This document shows, piece by piece, positions 49,452 through 58,385 of a stretch of 64,000 bases of DNA. Made by a program: the position numbers and the translations under genes. This DNA is from Oscillospiraceae bacterium. GTDB taxonomy: Bacteria > Bacillota > Clostridia > Oscillospirales > Acutalibacteraceae. The stretch is from the NCBI GenBank assembly GCA_029219165.1, contig JAQXSW010000006.1:52792-116791 (forward strand), in the 5' to 3' direction. The first letter of the stretch is position 1. Each line of letters begins with the position of its first letter. The notes below the pieces were generated by a model, which was given only the letters and a program-made list of their open reading frames with translations, searched no databases and was not told the DNA's origin.

Positions 49452-51226
49452 GCCAATTCCTCCTCTCCAAGCTGACTCTCGCAGATTTCACGATAAGTCA
49501 TGCAATTTTCAAGAAGAGACTTGTGGTCACCAATGCCAACAACTTTACCCTCATCAAGAACAACAATTTTATCCGCATTCATAATAGTTGAAACTCTCTG
49601 TGCAACTATAAGTACAGTTGCATTATTGGTATATTTGGAAAGAGCAGCACGAAGGGCAGCATCCGTCTTGAAATCAAGTGCAGAAAAACTGTCATCAAAG
49701 ATATAAATTGGAGCCTTTTTAGCAAGTGCACGGGCAATAGAAAGTCTCTGCTTTTGACCGCCAGAAACATTTGTTGCGCCTTGGGCAACTTCAGAATTAA
49801 TTCCGTCTTCCTTTGACAGAACAAAATCTTCTGCTTGAGCAACCTTTATTGCATCCATAATATCTTCTGAATCATTACCATATTTTACGTTTGACTCTAT
49901 TGTTCCGGAGAAAAGAACTGCCTTTTGTGAGACATATCCTATTTTTTCTCTTAAACTTTTAACAGTTACATCTCTAATGTCTTTTCCATCTATCAATACC
50001 TTACCGGATGTTACATCGTAAAAACGTGGTATAAGATTAATCAGTGTAGATTTTCCTGATCCGGTTGAACCAATAAATGCAGTTGTCTTTCCGGCCTCGG
50101 CCATAAACGAAATATCAGAAAGTGCGTCCTCTAATGCATCGTTATATCTAAATGATACATTTTGAAATTCAATATTACCCTCAACATTTTCAAGAGTTTC
50201 AGCATTTTCCTTATCTTTAATTGAAATATTTTCCTCAAGCACTTCCTTAATTCTGTTAGCGGCAACAGTTGCACGTGGAAGCATGATAAATATCATTGAA
50301 ACAAATAAGAACGAAATCATTATATGAATTGCATACTGAAGAAAAGCCATCATATCTCCAACTTCAAGAGTCGACTGTGAAATAGCCTTTGCTCCAAACC
50401 ACACAATTGCAACATTTACAAGACTCATAATGAGAGAAACAGAAGGCATAAGAGACACCATTGTTCTTTGAACAAATCTTGTCGTATATGTTAAATTCTT
50501 ATTTGCAACATCGAATCTTTCTTCCTCATACTTTTCATTTCCAAAAGCGCGAATTACCATAAGGCCTGAAAGTTGCTCACGACTTACAAGATTTAGTCTG
50601 TCTACCAGTGTTTGAAGCGATTTAAACTTTGGAAGAGCAGCTGCCATTACAACACCTAAAACACCCATAATTACAAGAACTGCAACAACAATTATCCAAG
50701 CAAGAGAGGTGCTCTTTCTAAGTGCCATAATAATTGAACCTGTTCCCATTAGAGGAGCAAAGAGCATCATCTTTAGCCCCATAGAAATAAGATTTTGTAT
50801 TTGCTGAACATCATTTGTACTTCTGGTAATAAGAGATGCTGTTGAGTACTTATCAAACTCTGCATTAGAAAACTCATTTACCTTTGAGAAAATATCAAAA
50901 CGAAGTCTTCGTGCAACAGAAGACGCCACCTTAGACGCAATAAACCCAACAATAATACTGGAAACAGCGGCCGCAAGTGTTACCCCAAGCATTTCTGCAC
51001 CTTTTTTTACAATGTAGTCATGCTGCATTTCAGATAATTCTTCCTTTGGAAGGGACATTATTTCAGGGGTAATATTTTCAACACCACTTCTTATAATGCC
51101 GACATCTACAATATCACTCATTAGGTTGGGAAGTGTGAGTTCACAAACCACCTGTCCAAACAAAAGAAGAACAGAAATAAATACAAACACGGCATATGGT
51201 TTCAAATATCTAAATACAATTTTCAA
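49448..51226 (-). CDS. Heterodimeric ABC exporter subunit with degenerate ATPase site
   Basis: 592 residues from a TTG 7 bases after AGGAGG; starting further upstream would run into alr. Six membrane helices then a nucleotide-binding domain with Walker A GSTGSGKSTL and an intact signature VSGGQKQRLS. Walker B reads IYIFDDSFSALD, with aspartate in place of the catalytic glutamate, and the H-loop reads AQRVST with glutamine in place of histidine. This is the non-catalytic half of the pair. It lies 17 bases from alr and is probably co-transcribed with it. Confidence 0.93.
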   Translation of the reverse strand: MKIVFRYLKPYAVFVFISVLLLFGQVVCELTLPNLMSDIVDVGIIRSGVENITPEIMSLPKEELSEMQHDYIVKKGAEMLGVTLAAAVSSIIVGFIASKVASSVARRLRFDIFSKVNEFSNAEFDKYSTASLITRSTNDVQQIQNLISMGLKMMLFAPLMGTGSIIMALRKSTSLAWIIVVAVLVIMGVLGVVMAAALPKFKSLQTLVDRLNLVSREQLSGLMVIRAFGNEKYEEERFDVANKNLTYTTRFVQRTMVSLMPSVSLIMSLVNVAIVWFGAKAISQSTLEVGDMMAFLQYAIHIMISFLFVSMIFIMLPRATVAANRIKEVLEENISIKDKENAETLENVEGNIEFQNVSFRYNDALEDALSDISFMAEAGKTTAFIGSTGSGKSTLINLIPRFYDVTSGKVLIDGKDIRDVTVKSLREKIGYVSQKAVLFSGTIESNVKYGNDSEDIMDAIKVAQAEDFVLSKEDGINSEVAQGATNVSGGQKQRLSIARALAKKAPIYIFDDSFSALDFKTDAALRAALSKYTNNATVLIVAQRVSTIMNADKIVVLDEGKVVGIGDHKSLLENCMTYREICESQLGEEELA

Positions 51227-51243
51227 AAATATGCCTCCTAAAT

Positions 51244-52392
51244 TCAATCATAAACACGTGGTACTCGTTTATTAATGTCGCAGATAAATTCATAGTTGAA
51301 TCGACCTGAAATAGTCGATAATTCTTCTACTGTTATTTCTTCATTTCCCTGTTTTCCTACAAGTACAACTTCCGAGCCTTTTTGAACATCCGGTATGTCA
51401 GTTACATCTATCATGAACTGATCCATGCACACTCTTCCAAGTATTTTAGCCCTTTTGCCGTTTACTAAAACGTCAGCTTTGTTCGAAAGTGAGCGAGGAT
51501 ATCCATCTCCATAGCCAAAAGGAACTGTTGCAATAACTGTATCTTTTTCAGTCTTAAATGTTGAACCATAGCTTACTTTAAAACCTGATTTTACATTCTT
51601 AACATGAGAAATGTGGGATACAATGCTCATTGCCGGATAAAGTGGAAATACTTCTGCATTTACTTCATTACTTGGAAGTAAACCATAAGTAATAATGCCA
51701 CATCTGACCATTGAAAAACATGAGTCAAATTCCATAATTCCCGCAGAATTACTAATATGCTTTAATGCAAATTTATATCCGTCTGCCTCTATTTTTGAGA
51801 CAGCCTCATTAAACTTCTCAAGTTGTTTATTTGCAGATGTCTTATCAGCTTCATCCGCACATGCAAAGTGAGAAAAAACACCTTCAACAGAAATAAATGG
51901 CATATTAAAAATACTTTCAATCTCTTTAATGCTTTCTTCAAAGGCACTGTCTTCTACTACGTTGAACCCTATTCTGCCCATACCGGTATCAAGTTTTATG
52001 TGTACTTTTGCAATTTTGTCCGGATTATTTTCACTTGCCTTTGCTAATATCTCAGCCTCCTCTTTTGAAGAAACTGTAATTGTAACATCATTATTAATTG
52101 CATCCGATACATCCTCAGGAAATACATATCCAAGGATAAGAATTGGGTTTTCAACTCCCGCTTCTCTAAGTTCTATTGCTTCATCTATGGTAGCAACTGC
52201 AAATGCATATACCCCTATTTCACGGAGCGCTTTTGCAACTGCAACTGCCCCATGTCCATATGCATCTGTTTTTATTACCACCATTACTTTTGTGTCTTTT
52301 CCCACTTTATCCATTACATTCTTGACATTTTTTTGAATGGCATCCAAAGACACCCTAACACACGCTCTTGAAGTATGAATTGCTCTTTCCAC
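51244..52392 (-). CDS. alr: Alanine racemase
   Basis: 382 residues, fold type III PLP enzyme that makes D-alanine for peptidoglycan. The Schiff-base lysine is K41 in VIKTDAYGHGA. The catalytic tyrosine is in VSYGSTF, and the CMDQFMIDVTD segment is typical. The start is a GTG 8 bases after GAGG. It is first in a run of four genes (alr, two exporter halves, EamA). The exporters have no known link to D-alanine; sharing may simply be transcriptional. Confidence 0.96.
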   Translation of the reverse strand: MERAIHTSRACVRVSLDAIQKNVKNVMDKVGKDTKVMVVIKTDAYGHGAVAVAKALREIGVYAFAVATIDEAIELREAGVENPILILGYVFPEDVSDAINNDVTITVSSKEEAEILAKASENNPDKIAKVHIKLDTGMGRIGFNVVEDSAFEESIKEIESIFNMPFISVEGVFSHFACADEADKTSANKQLEKFNEAVSKIEADGYKFALKHISNSAGIMEFDSCFSMVRCGIITYGLLPSNEVNAEVFPLYPAMSIVSHISHVKNVKSGFKVSYGSTFKTEKDTVIATVPFGYGDGYPRSLSNKADVLVNGKRAKILGRVCMDQFMIDVTDIPDVQKGSEVVLVGKQGNEEITVEELSTISGRFNYEFICDINKRVPRVYD

Positions 52393-52427
52393 AACAGAAG
52401 CCTCACTTTATAAATAATACGTAATAC

Positions 52428-52455
52428 AATATATAGTTGAAAAAATGATATACAA
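52428..52455 (-). promoter_or_regulatory. Probable alr promoter
   Basis: Minus-strand TTGTAT (52450-52455), 16-base spacer, TATATT (52428-52433). It overlaps the divergent trmO promoter. Confidence 0.6.
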
Positions 52456-52464
52456 TTGTATAAC
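52437..52464 (+). promoter_or_regulatory. Probable trmO promoter
   Basis: TTGAAA (52437-52442), 16-base spacer, TATAAC (52459-52464). The transcript would start near 52471 and run through the whole GGGGACGG array before reaching trmO. Confidence 0.5.
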
Positions 52465-52492
52465 TTATTTGATAAAATATCAAGAGAACAAT

Positions 52493-52607
52493 CGGGGACG
52501 GTTCTCCGCAACCGGGGACGGTTCTCTGCAACCGGGGACGGTTCTCTGCAACCGGGGACGGTTCTCTGCAACCGGGGACGGTTCTCCGCAACAGAGAACC
52601 GTCCCCC
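52493..52607. repeat. GGGGACGG tandem array (5 direct units plus inverted half-unit)
   Basis: Five back-to-back 20-bp units, CGGGGACGGTTCTCYGCAAC, start at 52493, 52513, 52533, 52553 and 52573. Units 1 and 5 have C at the Y position and units 2-4 have T. A sixth partial copy follows in inverted orientation (52594-52607). Unit 5 and the inverted copy form a perfect 13-bp hairpin with a 7-base loop. GC content is far above the surroundings. The sequence resembles REP-like elements in Firmicutes. Confidence 0.93.
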
Positions 52608-52645
52608 ATTGCAGAAAGTTTCCCAAAATTCAAAGGAGTATACAA

Positions 52646-53335
52646 ATGAGCAACTTTCAAATCAAACCAATAGGATACATCTATAATAATTTGCCTGAAA
52701 AATTTGGAGTTCCACGTCAAAGTGGCGTAATTTCAGAATTTTCCGGCACAATTATACTAGAACCTGAGTATAGAAGCACAAACGCTCTTCGTGGTCTTGC
52801 CGACTTCTCACATATTTGGCTCATTTGGCAATTTTCAAAAGTTCCCGAAGTCGACGAATTTAATCCTACCGTTCGTCCTCCGCGCCTCGGTGGCAACGAA
52901 CGTATGGGCGTATTTGCAACCCGCTCACCATTTCGTCCGAACCGGCTCGGCCTCACCGTGGCCAAACTTGAAGAAATTGAGGAAACTGACAATGGCCCTG
53001 TCATTCATGTTTCAGGCATAGACATGATGAACGGTACCCCTATTTTTGATATCAAACCTTATATACCTTACGCAGACTCCATTCCACAAGCAAAGTCAGG
53101 ATTTACAAATGGACTATCTTCAAAACTTCTAAATGTAATATTTACAGAAGATGCTAACCAAAATCTTCTTTCCAATCACGAACTAAGCGAACTCACTGCA
53201 ATTCTTTCACATGATCCAAGACCTGCATATCAGGATGACCCCGAAAGAATCTATGGTATGAGTTTCAAAAACCTCAACATACATTTTAAAATTGAAAATG
53301 ACAATTTAACTGTAATCAAAATAAATGAAGCATAA
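52646..53335 (+). CDS. trmO: tRNA m6t6A37 methyltransferase TrmO (TsaA/YaeB)
   Basis: 229 residues from the ATG at 52646 with AAAGGAG 7 bases upstream. TrmO transfers a methyl group from SAM to N6-threonylcarbamoyladenosine at position 37 of certain threonine tRNAs. The family motifs are IKPIGYIYN, FGVPRQSGV, LRGLADFSHIWLIWQF, RPPRLGGNERMGVFATRSPFRPNRLGLTVAKL and FDIKPYIPYAD. The C-terminal domain (about 160-229) includes DPRPAYQ and EDDPERIYG-type residues. It is monocistronic, with the repeat array in its 5' leader and a terminator after it. A frame extending upstream through the repeats is not the true protein. Confidence 0.94.
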   Translation: MSNFQIKPIGYIYNNLPEKFGVPRQSGVISEFSGTIILEPEYRSTNALRGLADFSHIWLIWQFSKVPEVDEFNPTVRPPRLGGNERMGVFATRSPFRPNRLGLTVAKLEEIEETDNGPVIHVSGIDMMNGTPIFDIKPYIPYADSIPQAKSGFTNGLSSKLLNVIFTEDANQNLLSNHELSELTAILSHDPRPAYQDDPERIYGMSFKNLNIHFKIENDNLTVIKINEA

Positions 53336-53380
53336 CTGCCTCATACCACAAAAGCAACAAAAAAATTATCTATTAACAAA

Positions 53381-53417
53381 ATCACCACTGGAGAACTTCA
53401 ACTTCTCCCGTGGTGAT
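53381..53417. terminator. Terminator between trmO and the HypB-like gene
   Basis: ATCACCACTGGAGAA pairs with TTCTCCCGTGGTGAT (one mismatch) around a 7-base loop. The flanking T-tract is modest on the plus strand and better on the minus (A-rich upstream plus strand). Confidence 0.75.
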
Positions 53418-53429
53418 ATTTCATGTATT

Positions 53430-54101
53430 TTATTTCTTTATTTCAGCCATTTTCTCAAGAAGAAGATCCTCAACTTTTTCAAGACCTTCTCCGGTTTTTG
53501 CACTTACCGGAATAATAATAGCATTAGGATTAAGTTTCTTTATTCTTTCCTCAGCTGCTTTAAAATCAAAATTAAAAAATCCAACCGTGTCAATTTTCGT
53601 AATTAAAACAATATCACAAACACTGAACATAAGCGGATATTTTAAAGGTTTGTCATCTCCCTCAGGAACAGATAAGAGCATAACATTCATATGCGCGCCC
53701 GTATCAAATTCAGCAGGACAAACAAGATTACCTATATTCTCAAGAATTAAGAGATCTACACCTTTTGTGTCAAACTCCATGAGTGCTCTTGCAGTCATAT
53801 CTGCATCTATATGGCAAAGGCCTCCGTTATGAATTTGAAGAGCTCTAACTCCCGTCTTATCTGCAACCCTTTGAGCATCAACTGATGACTCAATATCAAC
53901 GTCCATTTCGGCTATGTTGACTTTATCTTTCATCTTGTTTATGAGCGATGTAAGAAGTGTTGTTTTTCCGGAACCCGGACTTGACATGACATTTATAAAC
54001 AATGTACCCTGCTCAAACATCTTCTCCCTTACAAACTCTGCTGTCTGATCATTGAGTGCCGTAACGCTTTCGTGAATCTCAATTGTCCTTACCTTTTCCA
54101 T
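53430..54101 (-). CDS. HypB-like nickel-insertion GTPase, second copy
   Basis: 224 residues. P-loop SSPGSGKTTLLTSL, GGLCHIDADMT with the conserved CH pair, LILENIGNLVCPAEFDTG, SVPEGDDKPLKYPLMF and TKIDTVGF all match HypB, the GTPase that loads nickel into NiFe hydrogenase. No His-rich nickel-storage tail. It starts in overlap with the stop of the first copy (TAATG). It is clearly paralogous to the 54101-54769 gene: the central 100 residues share most motifs, but the N-termini and loops differ. No hypA, hypC-F or hydrogenase genes are in the window. Confidence 0.88.
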   Translation of the reverse strand: MEKVRTIEIHESVTALNDQTAEFVREKMFEQGTLFINVMSSPGSGKTTLLTSLINKMKDKVNIAEMDVDIESSVDAQRVADKTGVRALQIHNGGLCHIDADMTARALMEFDTKGVDLLILENIGNLVCPAEFDTGAHMNVMLLSVPEGDDKPLKYPLMFSVCDIVLITKIDTVGFFNFDFKAAEERIKKLNPNAIIIPVSAKTGEGLEKVEDLLLEKMAEIKK

Positions 54102-54769
54102 TATGCATTCCACTCCTTTACGCACTCAACAAGGTAGTCGGCGAGCTCATCTACACCCTCACCCGTCAACGCTGAAATATAGAAAAATTTCATATCCGGG
54201 TTCAGTTTACGAACCGCCGCCTCCATGGCATCCTTATCAAAATCAAATACTTCTAAAGCATCTATTTTATTTACCACCATAATATTTGCAACCTTGTAAA
54301 GCAATGGATATTTAAGTGGCTTGTCATCCCCCTCAGGGACTGAAAGAATTGTCATATTGATTGCAGCGCCCGTATCAAATTCTGCCGGACACACAAGATT
54401 TCCAATATTTTCAAGAACCACAAGGTCAAGGTCATCTCTATTAAAACTTCTAATTCCCTGTCTTGTCATGTCAGCATCCAAGTGGCACATTCCACCCGTA
54501 TGAAGTTGAATGGAAGGAACACCGGCATTTTGCATTGTAATGGCATCCACGTCAGAATCAATATCCGCCTCCATTACGCCCCATTTAATTCTTTCTCCAA
54601 ACGCTTTATTCAAAGCAAGAAGAGTGGTTGTCTTACCCGATCCCGGACTTGACATTAGATTAATAAGACAAGTTTTTTTAGATTTTAGTTCCTGTCTTAA
54701 AATCTCGGCGTCCTTATCGTTATCCTCAAGAATTGTTTCTTTCAATTCAATAATTTGCACTTCGTTCAT
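54101..54769 (-). CDS. hypB: HypB-like nickel-insertion GTPase, first copy
   Basis: 222 residues with P-loop SSPGSGKTTTLLAL, MEADIDSDVDA, GGMCHLDADMT, VVLENIGNLVCPAEFDTG and VVNKIDALEVF, the HypB set. The N-terminal CxxCGC nickel site of some HypB proteins is absent. It starts 2 bases after the GDPD gene ends and overlaps the second copy by one base. HypB assists NiFe-hydrogenase maturation and in some bacteria urease; the client here is unknown. Confidence 0.88.
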   Translation of the reverse strand: MNEVQIIELKETILEDNDKDAEILRQELKSKKTCLINLMSSPGSGKTTTLLALNKAFGERIKWGVMEADIDSDVDAITMQNAGVPSIQLHTGGMCHLDADMTRQGIRSFNRDDLDLVVLENIGNLVCPAEFDTGAAINMTILSVPEGDDKPLKYPLLYKVANIMVVNKIDALEVFDFDKDAMEAAVRKLNPDMKFFYISALTGEGVDELADYLVECVKEWNA

Positions 54770-54771
54770 GT

Positions 54772-55578
54772 TTATTTTCCTTTCCCTAATGGCACATATG
54801 TATCAAAGATAATTACATCAAACAATTTCTTTATCTTTTCATATTCCTTCTCAGATTTAACTGTCCAAGCAACAGTAAAAGCACCGGTTAATTTGCGATA
54901 TATTCTAAACCAAAGTCTGGTTGCATACCTAACGTTATAAGCAACAAAATCAGGCCTTGTAAAAATGTTAAATGCCAAATAAGTTAAAAGATAATATGCC
55001 GGTGAGGTCTTACCCTCGTCAAGCTTGTAGTCGGTGGAAAGTTGCCCGCGAATTACATTAGGACGGTTTCGTTTATACCACCAAACAGCAAGTGGATTAA
55101 AAGACTCCACACAATATCCAAACCGTCCACTCACCCTGTTATTTTCAGAGTCAACATTCCCATTTTCATCAACAGGACCGTAAAATTCATCCAACAATTT
55201 ACAAGCTTTTTTTGTAGTCTTAATAACATCTTTTTCACCTTTAATTTCAACTATTAAAGGGGTATTTCCATCAACAGCCGAAAGCACTTCTTCAAATGTA
55301 GGAATAATCTCATTACTGCCGGCTAGTTTTAACTTTCTAATGTCGTCAAAATTCACATCCCAAACGTACTTGTCAACCCCACACATTCTTTTTAAAGAAC
55401 AATCATGAAACACAATAGGAATTCCGTCCTTTGTCAGTTGAACATCAAGCTCAATTCCATATCCATTTTCCACGGCACGCTTAAATGCGTTAACAGAATT
55501 TTCCGGCCAGTTCGATTCATTATCAAAAAATCCCCTATGCGCCGCATAATAAACACCCAAATTATTTTCCCTTGCCAT
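54772..55578 (-). CDS. Glycerophosphodiester phosphodiesterase
   Basis: 268 residues, GDPD TIM barrel. It cleaves glycerophosphodiesters to glycerol 3-phosphate and an alcohol. The motif AAHRGFFDNESNWPENSVNAFKRAVENGYGIELDVQLTKDGIPIVFHD carries the catalytic histidines and the metal-binding E/D residues, followed by VEIKGE. There is no signal peptide, so it is cytoplasmic, as in UgpQ. The ATG at 55578 has a weak GAAG site; a TTG further up is less likely. First gene of the operon with the two hypB copies; no functional link is obvious. Confidence 0.9.
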   Translation of the reverse strand: MARENNLGVYYAAHRGFFDNESNWPENSVNAFKRAVENGYGIELDVQLTKDGIPIVFHDCSLKRMCGVDKYVWDVNFDDIRKLKLAGSNEIIPTFEEVLSAVDGNTPLIVEIKGEKDVIKTTKKACKLLDEFYGPVDENGNVDSENNRVSGRFGYCVESFNPLAVWWYKRNRPNVIRGQLSTDYKLDEGKTSPAYYLLTYLAFNIFTRPDFVAYNVRYATRLWFRIYRKLTGAFTVAWTVKSEKEYEKIKKLFDVIIFDTYVPLGKGK

Positions 55579-55681
55579 TATTAAATCATCTTCTTTTTTT
55601 CTATTTGACAAATCAAATACCCAATTTACACATAAATTCTACCACATTTACCCTATATTTTCTATTTTTAATTGTATTTAA

Positions 55682-55709
55682 TTTGCTATTTAGTTAAATA
55701 GCGTATAAA
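55682..55709 (+). promoter_or_regulatory. Promoter of the GT2 gene with overlapping palindrome
   Basis: TTTGCT (55682-55687), 16-base spacer, TATAAA (55704-55709). The palindrome GCTATTTAGTTAAATAGC (55685-55702) fills the spacer, with 8-bp perfect arms: a likely operator. Confidence 0.6.
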
Positions 55710-55747
55710 ATTATATGTATATCAATATTTCACATCGAGGAAAACCT

Positions 55748-56893
55748 ATGAAATTATCAATTTCTCTAATTGTAAAAAACGAGGAAAAACACCTTGAAAA
55801 GTGCCTCTCATCCATACAAAATCTTATGAAAAAAGTTGAAAGTGAACTAATAATTGTAGACACAGGTTCAACTGACAACACCAAGGAAATTGCAAAAAGA
55901 TTCACTGACAAAATCTATGATTTTGAGTGGATAAATGACTTTGCTGCCGCTCGTAATTTTGGCCTTTCAAAATGCTCCGGTGACTGGGTTATGCACCTAG
56001 ACGCAGACGAAGCTCTTTCAAATGATGTCTCACCTCTAGTCAACTTCTTTAACAGTGAGGACTCGAAAAAAATAGCCTCTGCAAGATTAATCCTAAAAAA
56101 CTATAGCGACTCTACTCTTTCAGTATACAGTGAAAGTCACAATCTTAGAGTAATCAACAGAAAACTTTTTCCAAATGTAAAGTTCGTTGGTTCAATACAT
56201 GAAATGCTACCGACAGAAGAACCTTGTGTACTAATTTCTCAAATTGTAGATCACTTTGGATATATTGCGGACACAGATTCTCTTAAGGAGAAGCACAGAC
56301 GTAACATGCCCGCTCTTCTAAAAGAATACGAAAGGACACCAACGGACCCTCGTATTCTAGCTCATTTATTCTACTCATGTGAAAATGAGGATAAGGAAAA
56401 GTATATTAGTGAGTGGTATACATCGCTACAAAAAAACGAAAAAGATCTTTACTCTCTCCCGGTTTATGTTGCGCTCATTCAAACACTTCTTGATGGTGGA
56501 GAAACCGGAAGTGCACTTTTCTATGTAGATGAATACATAGACCGTTTCGGAGACAGGCTCTCAGTGACTACACTTTCGGTAATTGCACTTGGAACCTGTG
56601 CCCTTTCAAACTTGGGAGACTCAGAAAATGCCATAGAATTCTTTAAAGTTTACAAAGATTTATGGGACCAATTTAAAAATGGCTCAATTCCAACTGCTGA
56701 ACTTGAAACTTGCGTGGTTTTCTTTGGAAGTACATTCCCGGATTACTGTGGCCTAGCACTTGTTGCAACAAGTGAAGCTTTAAAACTCGGCGACAAAACT
56801 CTTGCTAATAAGTTCCTAGGTTTAATTCCTGAATCCTATGTTCCGCCACTCTTAAAGGAACAATATGATGAACTCAAGAAGCGGGTAAATTAA
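55748..56893 (+). CDS. Family 2 glycosyltransferase
   Basis: 381 residues. The GT-A domain (1-220) begins LSISLIVKNEEKHLEKCLSSI, then IVDTGSTDNT, FEWINDFAAARNFGLSKC and HLDADEA, where the DAD is the metal/nucleotide-sugar motif. The rest (about 225-381) is helical, TPR-like, with no membrane helix. It is cytoplasmic. The acceptor is unknown; such enzymes glycosylate peptides, flagellins or surface polymers. A related, longer enzyme is at 61281. The ATG follows GAGG. Confidence 0.88.
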   Translation: MKLSISLIVKNEEKHLEKCLSSIQNLMKKVESELIIVDTGSTDNTKEIAKRFTDKIYDFEWINDFAAARNFGLSKCSGDWVMHLDADEALSNDVSPLVNFFNSEDSKKIASARLILKNYSDSTLSVYSESHNLRVINRKLFPNVKFVGSIHEMLPTEEPCVLISQIVDHFGYIADTDSLKEKHRRNMPALLKEYERTPTDPRILAHLFYSCENEDKEKYISEWYTSLQKNEKDLYSLPVYVALIQTLLDGGETGSALFYVDEYIDRFGDRLSVTTLSVIALGTCALSNLGDSENAIEFFKVYKDLWDQFKNGSIPTAELETCVVFFGSTFPDYCGLALVATSEALKLGDKTLANKFLGLIPESYVPPLLKEQYDELKKRVN

Positions 56894-57002
56894 GATACTT
56901 TTATAAAATAAAAAATCAAAAAAATAAAAGTAAAATTAAAAAATCAGCAAGAGAAACAGAATGCAAAAGCATTGTTTTAAAAACTAACAAGAACTTACAA
57001 AC

Positions 57003-57034
57003 AAAAGGCGTTGAGAAACATCTCAACGCCTTTT
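57003..57034 (-). terminator. Terminator after sstT (bidirectional)
   Basis: AAAAGGCGTTGAGA pairs with TCTCAACGCCTTTT around a 4-base loop. T-tracts on both sides serve the sstT minus-strand gene and the glycosyltransferase (plus). The 110 bases before it (56894-57002) are A-rich with one further small hairpin and no gene. Confidence 0.88.
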
Positions 57035-57047
57035 TTCATACACTTAA

Positions 57048-58292
57048 TTAACTTTTTGCAATTTTCTTAAGGTCAACTTCTTTTCCTTCTTTAATCCATT
57101 CTTTATATTCTGCTGTAGCGGCAAAAAGAACGTCGCCGGAAGAATTGATTGCTGTTTCAAGTGAGTCTTGAACAACACCAATAATGAATCCAACACCAAC
57201 AACCTGCATTGCAATGTCATTTGAAAGTCCAAAGAGAGAGCAAGCCATTGGAATAAGAAGAAGTGATCCACCGGCAACACCGGAAGCACCGCAGGCGCCA
57301 AGAGCAGCAAGGAAACTTAAGATAATTGCTGTAGGAATGTCAACATGAATACCCATTGTATGAGCAGCAGCAAGTGACATAATTGTAATTGTAATTGCCG
57401 CACCGTCCATGTTAATTGTTGCACCTAAAGGAATTGATACAGAATACATATCCTTATCTAGTCCAAGTTTTTCACAAAGTGTCATATTAACAGGGATATT
57501 TGCCGCAGAACTTCTTGTAAAGAATGCAGTAATTCCACTCTCCTTAAGACAACGGAATACAAGTGGATATGGATTGCGCTTAAGTGTAATTCCGGCAATA
57601 AGCGGATCTACAACAAGAGCTACAACAAGCATGCTTCCAACAAGTACAAGGAGAAGTTTTCCATAGTCATAGAAAATGCTGAGACCATTTTCTGAAACTG
57701 ACTGGAACACAAGACCTAAAATACCAAATGGAGCAAAGCTAATAATCCAAGAAACCACCTTAGTTACAGCAGTAGACAAATCTTGCAACACGTTCTTTGT
57801 ATTGTCTGAAGCAAGTTTCTTAAGAGCAAGTCCAAGAACAATAGCCCAAGCAAGAATGCCCATATAGTTTGCATTCATAATAGCAGTAACAGGATTTGAA
57901 ACAATATTTGTTACAAGTGTTGAAAGCACCTCTACAATATTTGAAGGTGGTGTCTGATCCTGAACAGCTTCTGTAAGTTTAAGTGTTACAGGGAAAATAA
58001 AACTTGCTGCAACTGCAACAATAGAAGCAAGAAGTGTACTTACAAGATAAAGTACAATTACAGTCTTAAACTTCTTTCCAACACCAAGGTTTGAAGATGC
58101 CAAAGAACTCATAACAAGAACAAATACTAATATAGGTGCAACACCCTTAAGAGCTCCAACAAAAAGTGTACCGAGAATACCAATTCCTGTAACCTGTGGA
58201 ATTGTAAGCGCAAGAATAACACCGACAATAAGGCCAATAAGTATTCTCAAAATAAGACTTATGCTATTCCATTTTGAAAATGCTTTATTCAT
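57048..58292 (-). CDS. sstT: Serine/threonine:Na+ symporter SstT
   Basis: 414 residues, dicarboxylate/amino acid:cation symporter family, with eight membrane helices and two re-entrant loops. The helical hairpin 1 motif reads [22 protein letters not shown], and the transport motif [17 protein letters not shown] is followed by the second hairpin [17 protein letters not shown]. The wording of these two motifs is that of SstT rather than GltP. It imports serine and threonine with sodium. Own promoter and terminator, single gene. Confidence 0.93.
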   Translation of the reverse strand: MNKAFSKWNSISLILRILIGLIVGVILALTIPQVTGIGILGTLFVGALKGVAPILVFVLVMSSLASSNLGVGKKFKTVIVLYLVSTLLASIVAVAASFIFPVTLKLTEAVQDQTPPSNIVEVLSTLVTNIVSNPVTAIMNANYMGILAWAIVLGLALKKLASDNTKNVLQDLSTAVTKVVSWIISFAPFGILGLVFQSVSENGLSIFYDYGKLLLVLVGSMLVVALVVDPLIAGITLKRNPYPLVFRCLKESGITAFFTRSSAANIPVNMTLCEKLGLDKDMYSVSIPLGATINMDGAAITITIMSLAAAHTMGIHVDIPTAIILSFLAALGACGASGVAGGSLLLIPMACSLFGLSNDIAMQVVGVGFIIGVVQDSLETAINSSGDVLFAATAEYKEWIKEGKEVDLKKIAKS

Positions 58293-58324
58293 AATTTCCT
58301 CCTAAAAATAAATAAGTCTTACAC

Positions 58325-58352
58325 ATTATATCATAAAACATTAACTAATCAA
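58325..58352 (-). promoter_or_regulatory. sstT promoter
   Basis: Minus-strand TTGATT (58347-58352), 16-base spacer, perfect TATAAT (58325-58330). Confidence 0.8.
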
Positions 58353-58385
58353 AGGATAAAAACCGACACTGTTTTGTGAAAATTT

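Noticed and set aside
52493..52607. Possible CRISPR array
   Set aside because: The 20-bp units are directly adjacent with no unique spacers, one copy is inverted, and there are no cas genes.
52445..52645. Open frame that extends trmO upstream through the repeat array
   Set aside because: The array has 20-bp units, not a multiple of three, and there is no ribosome site for any upstream start. The ATG at 52646 has a strong AAAGGAG site and matches the family N-terminus.
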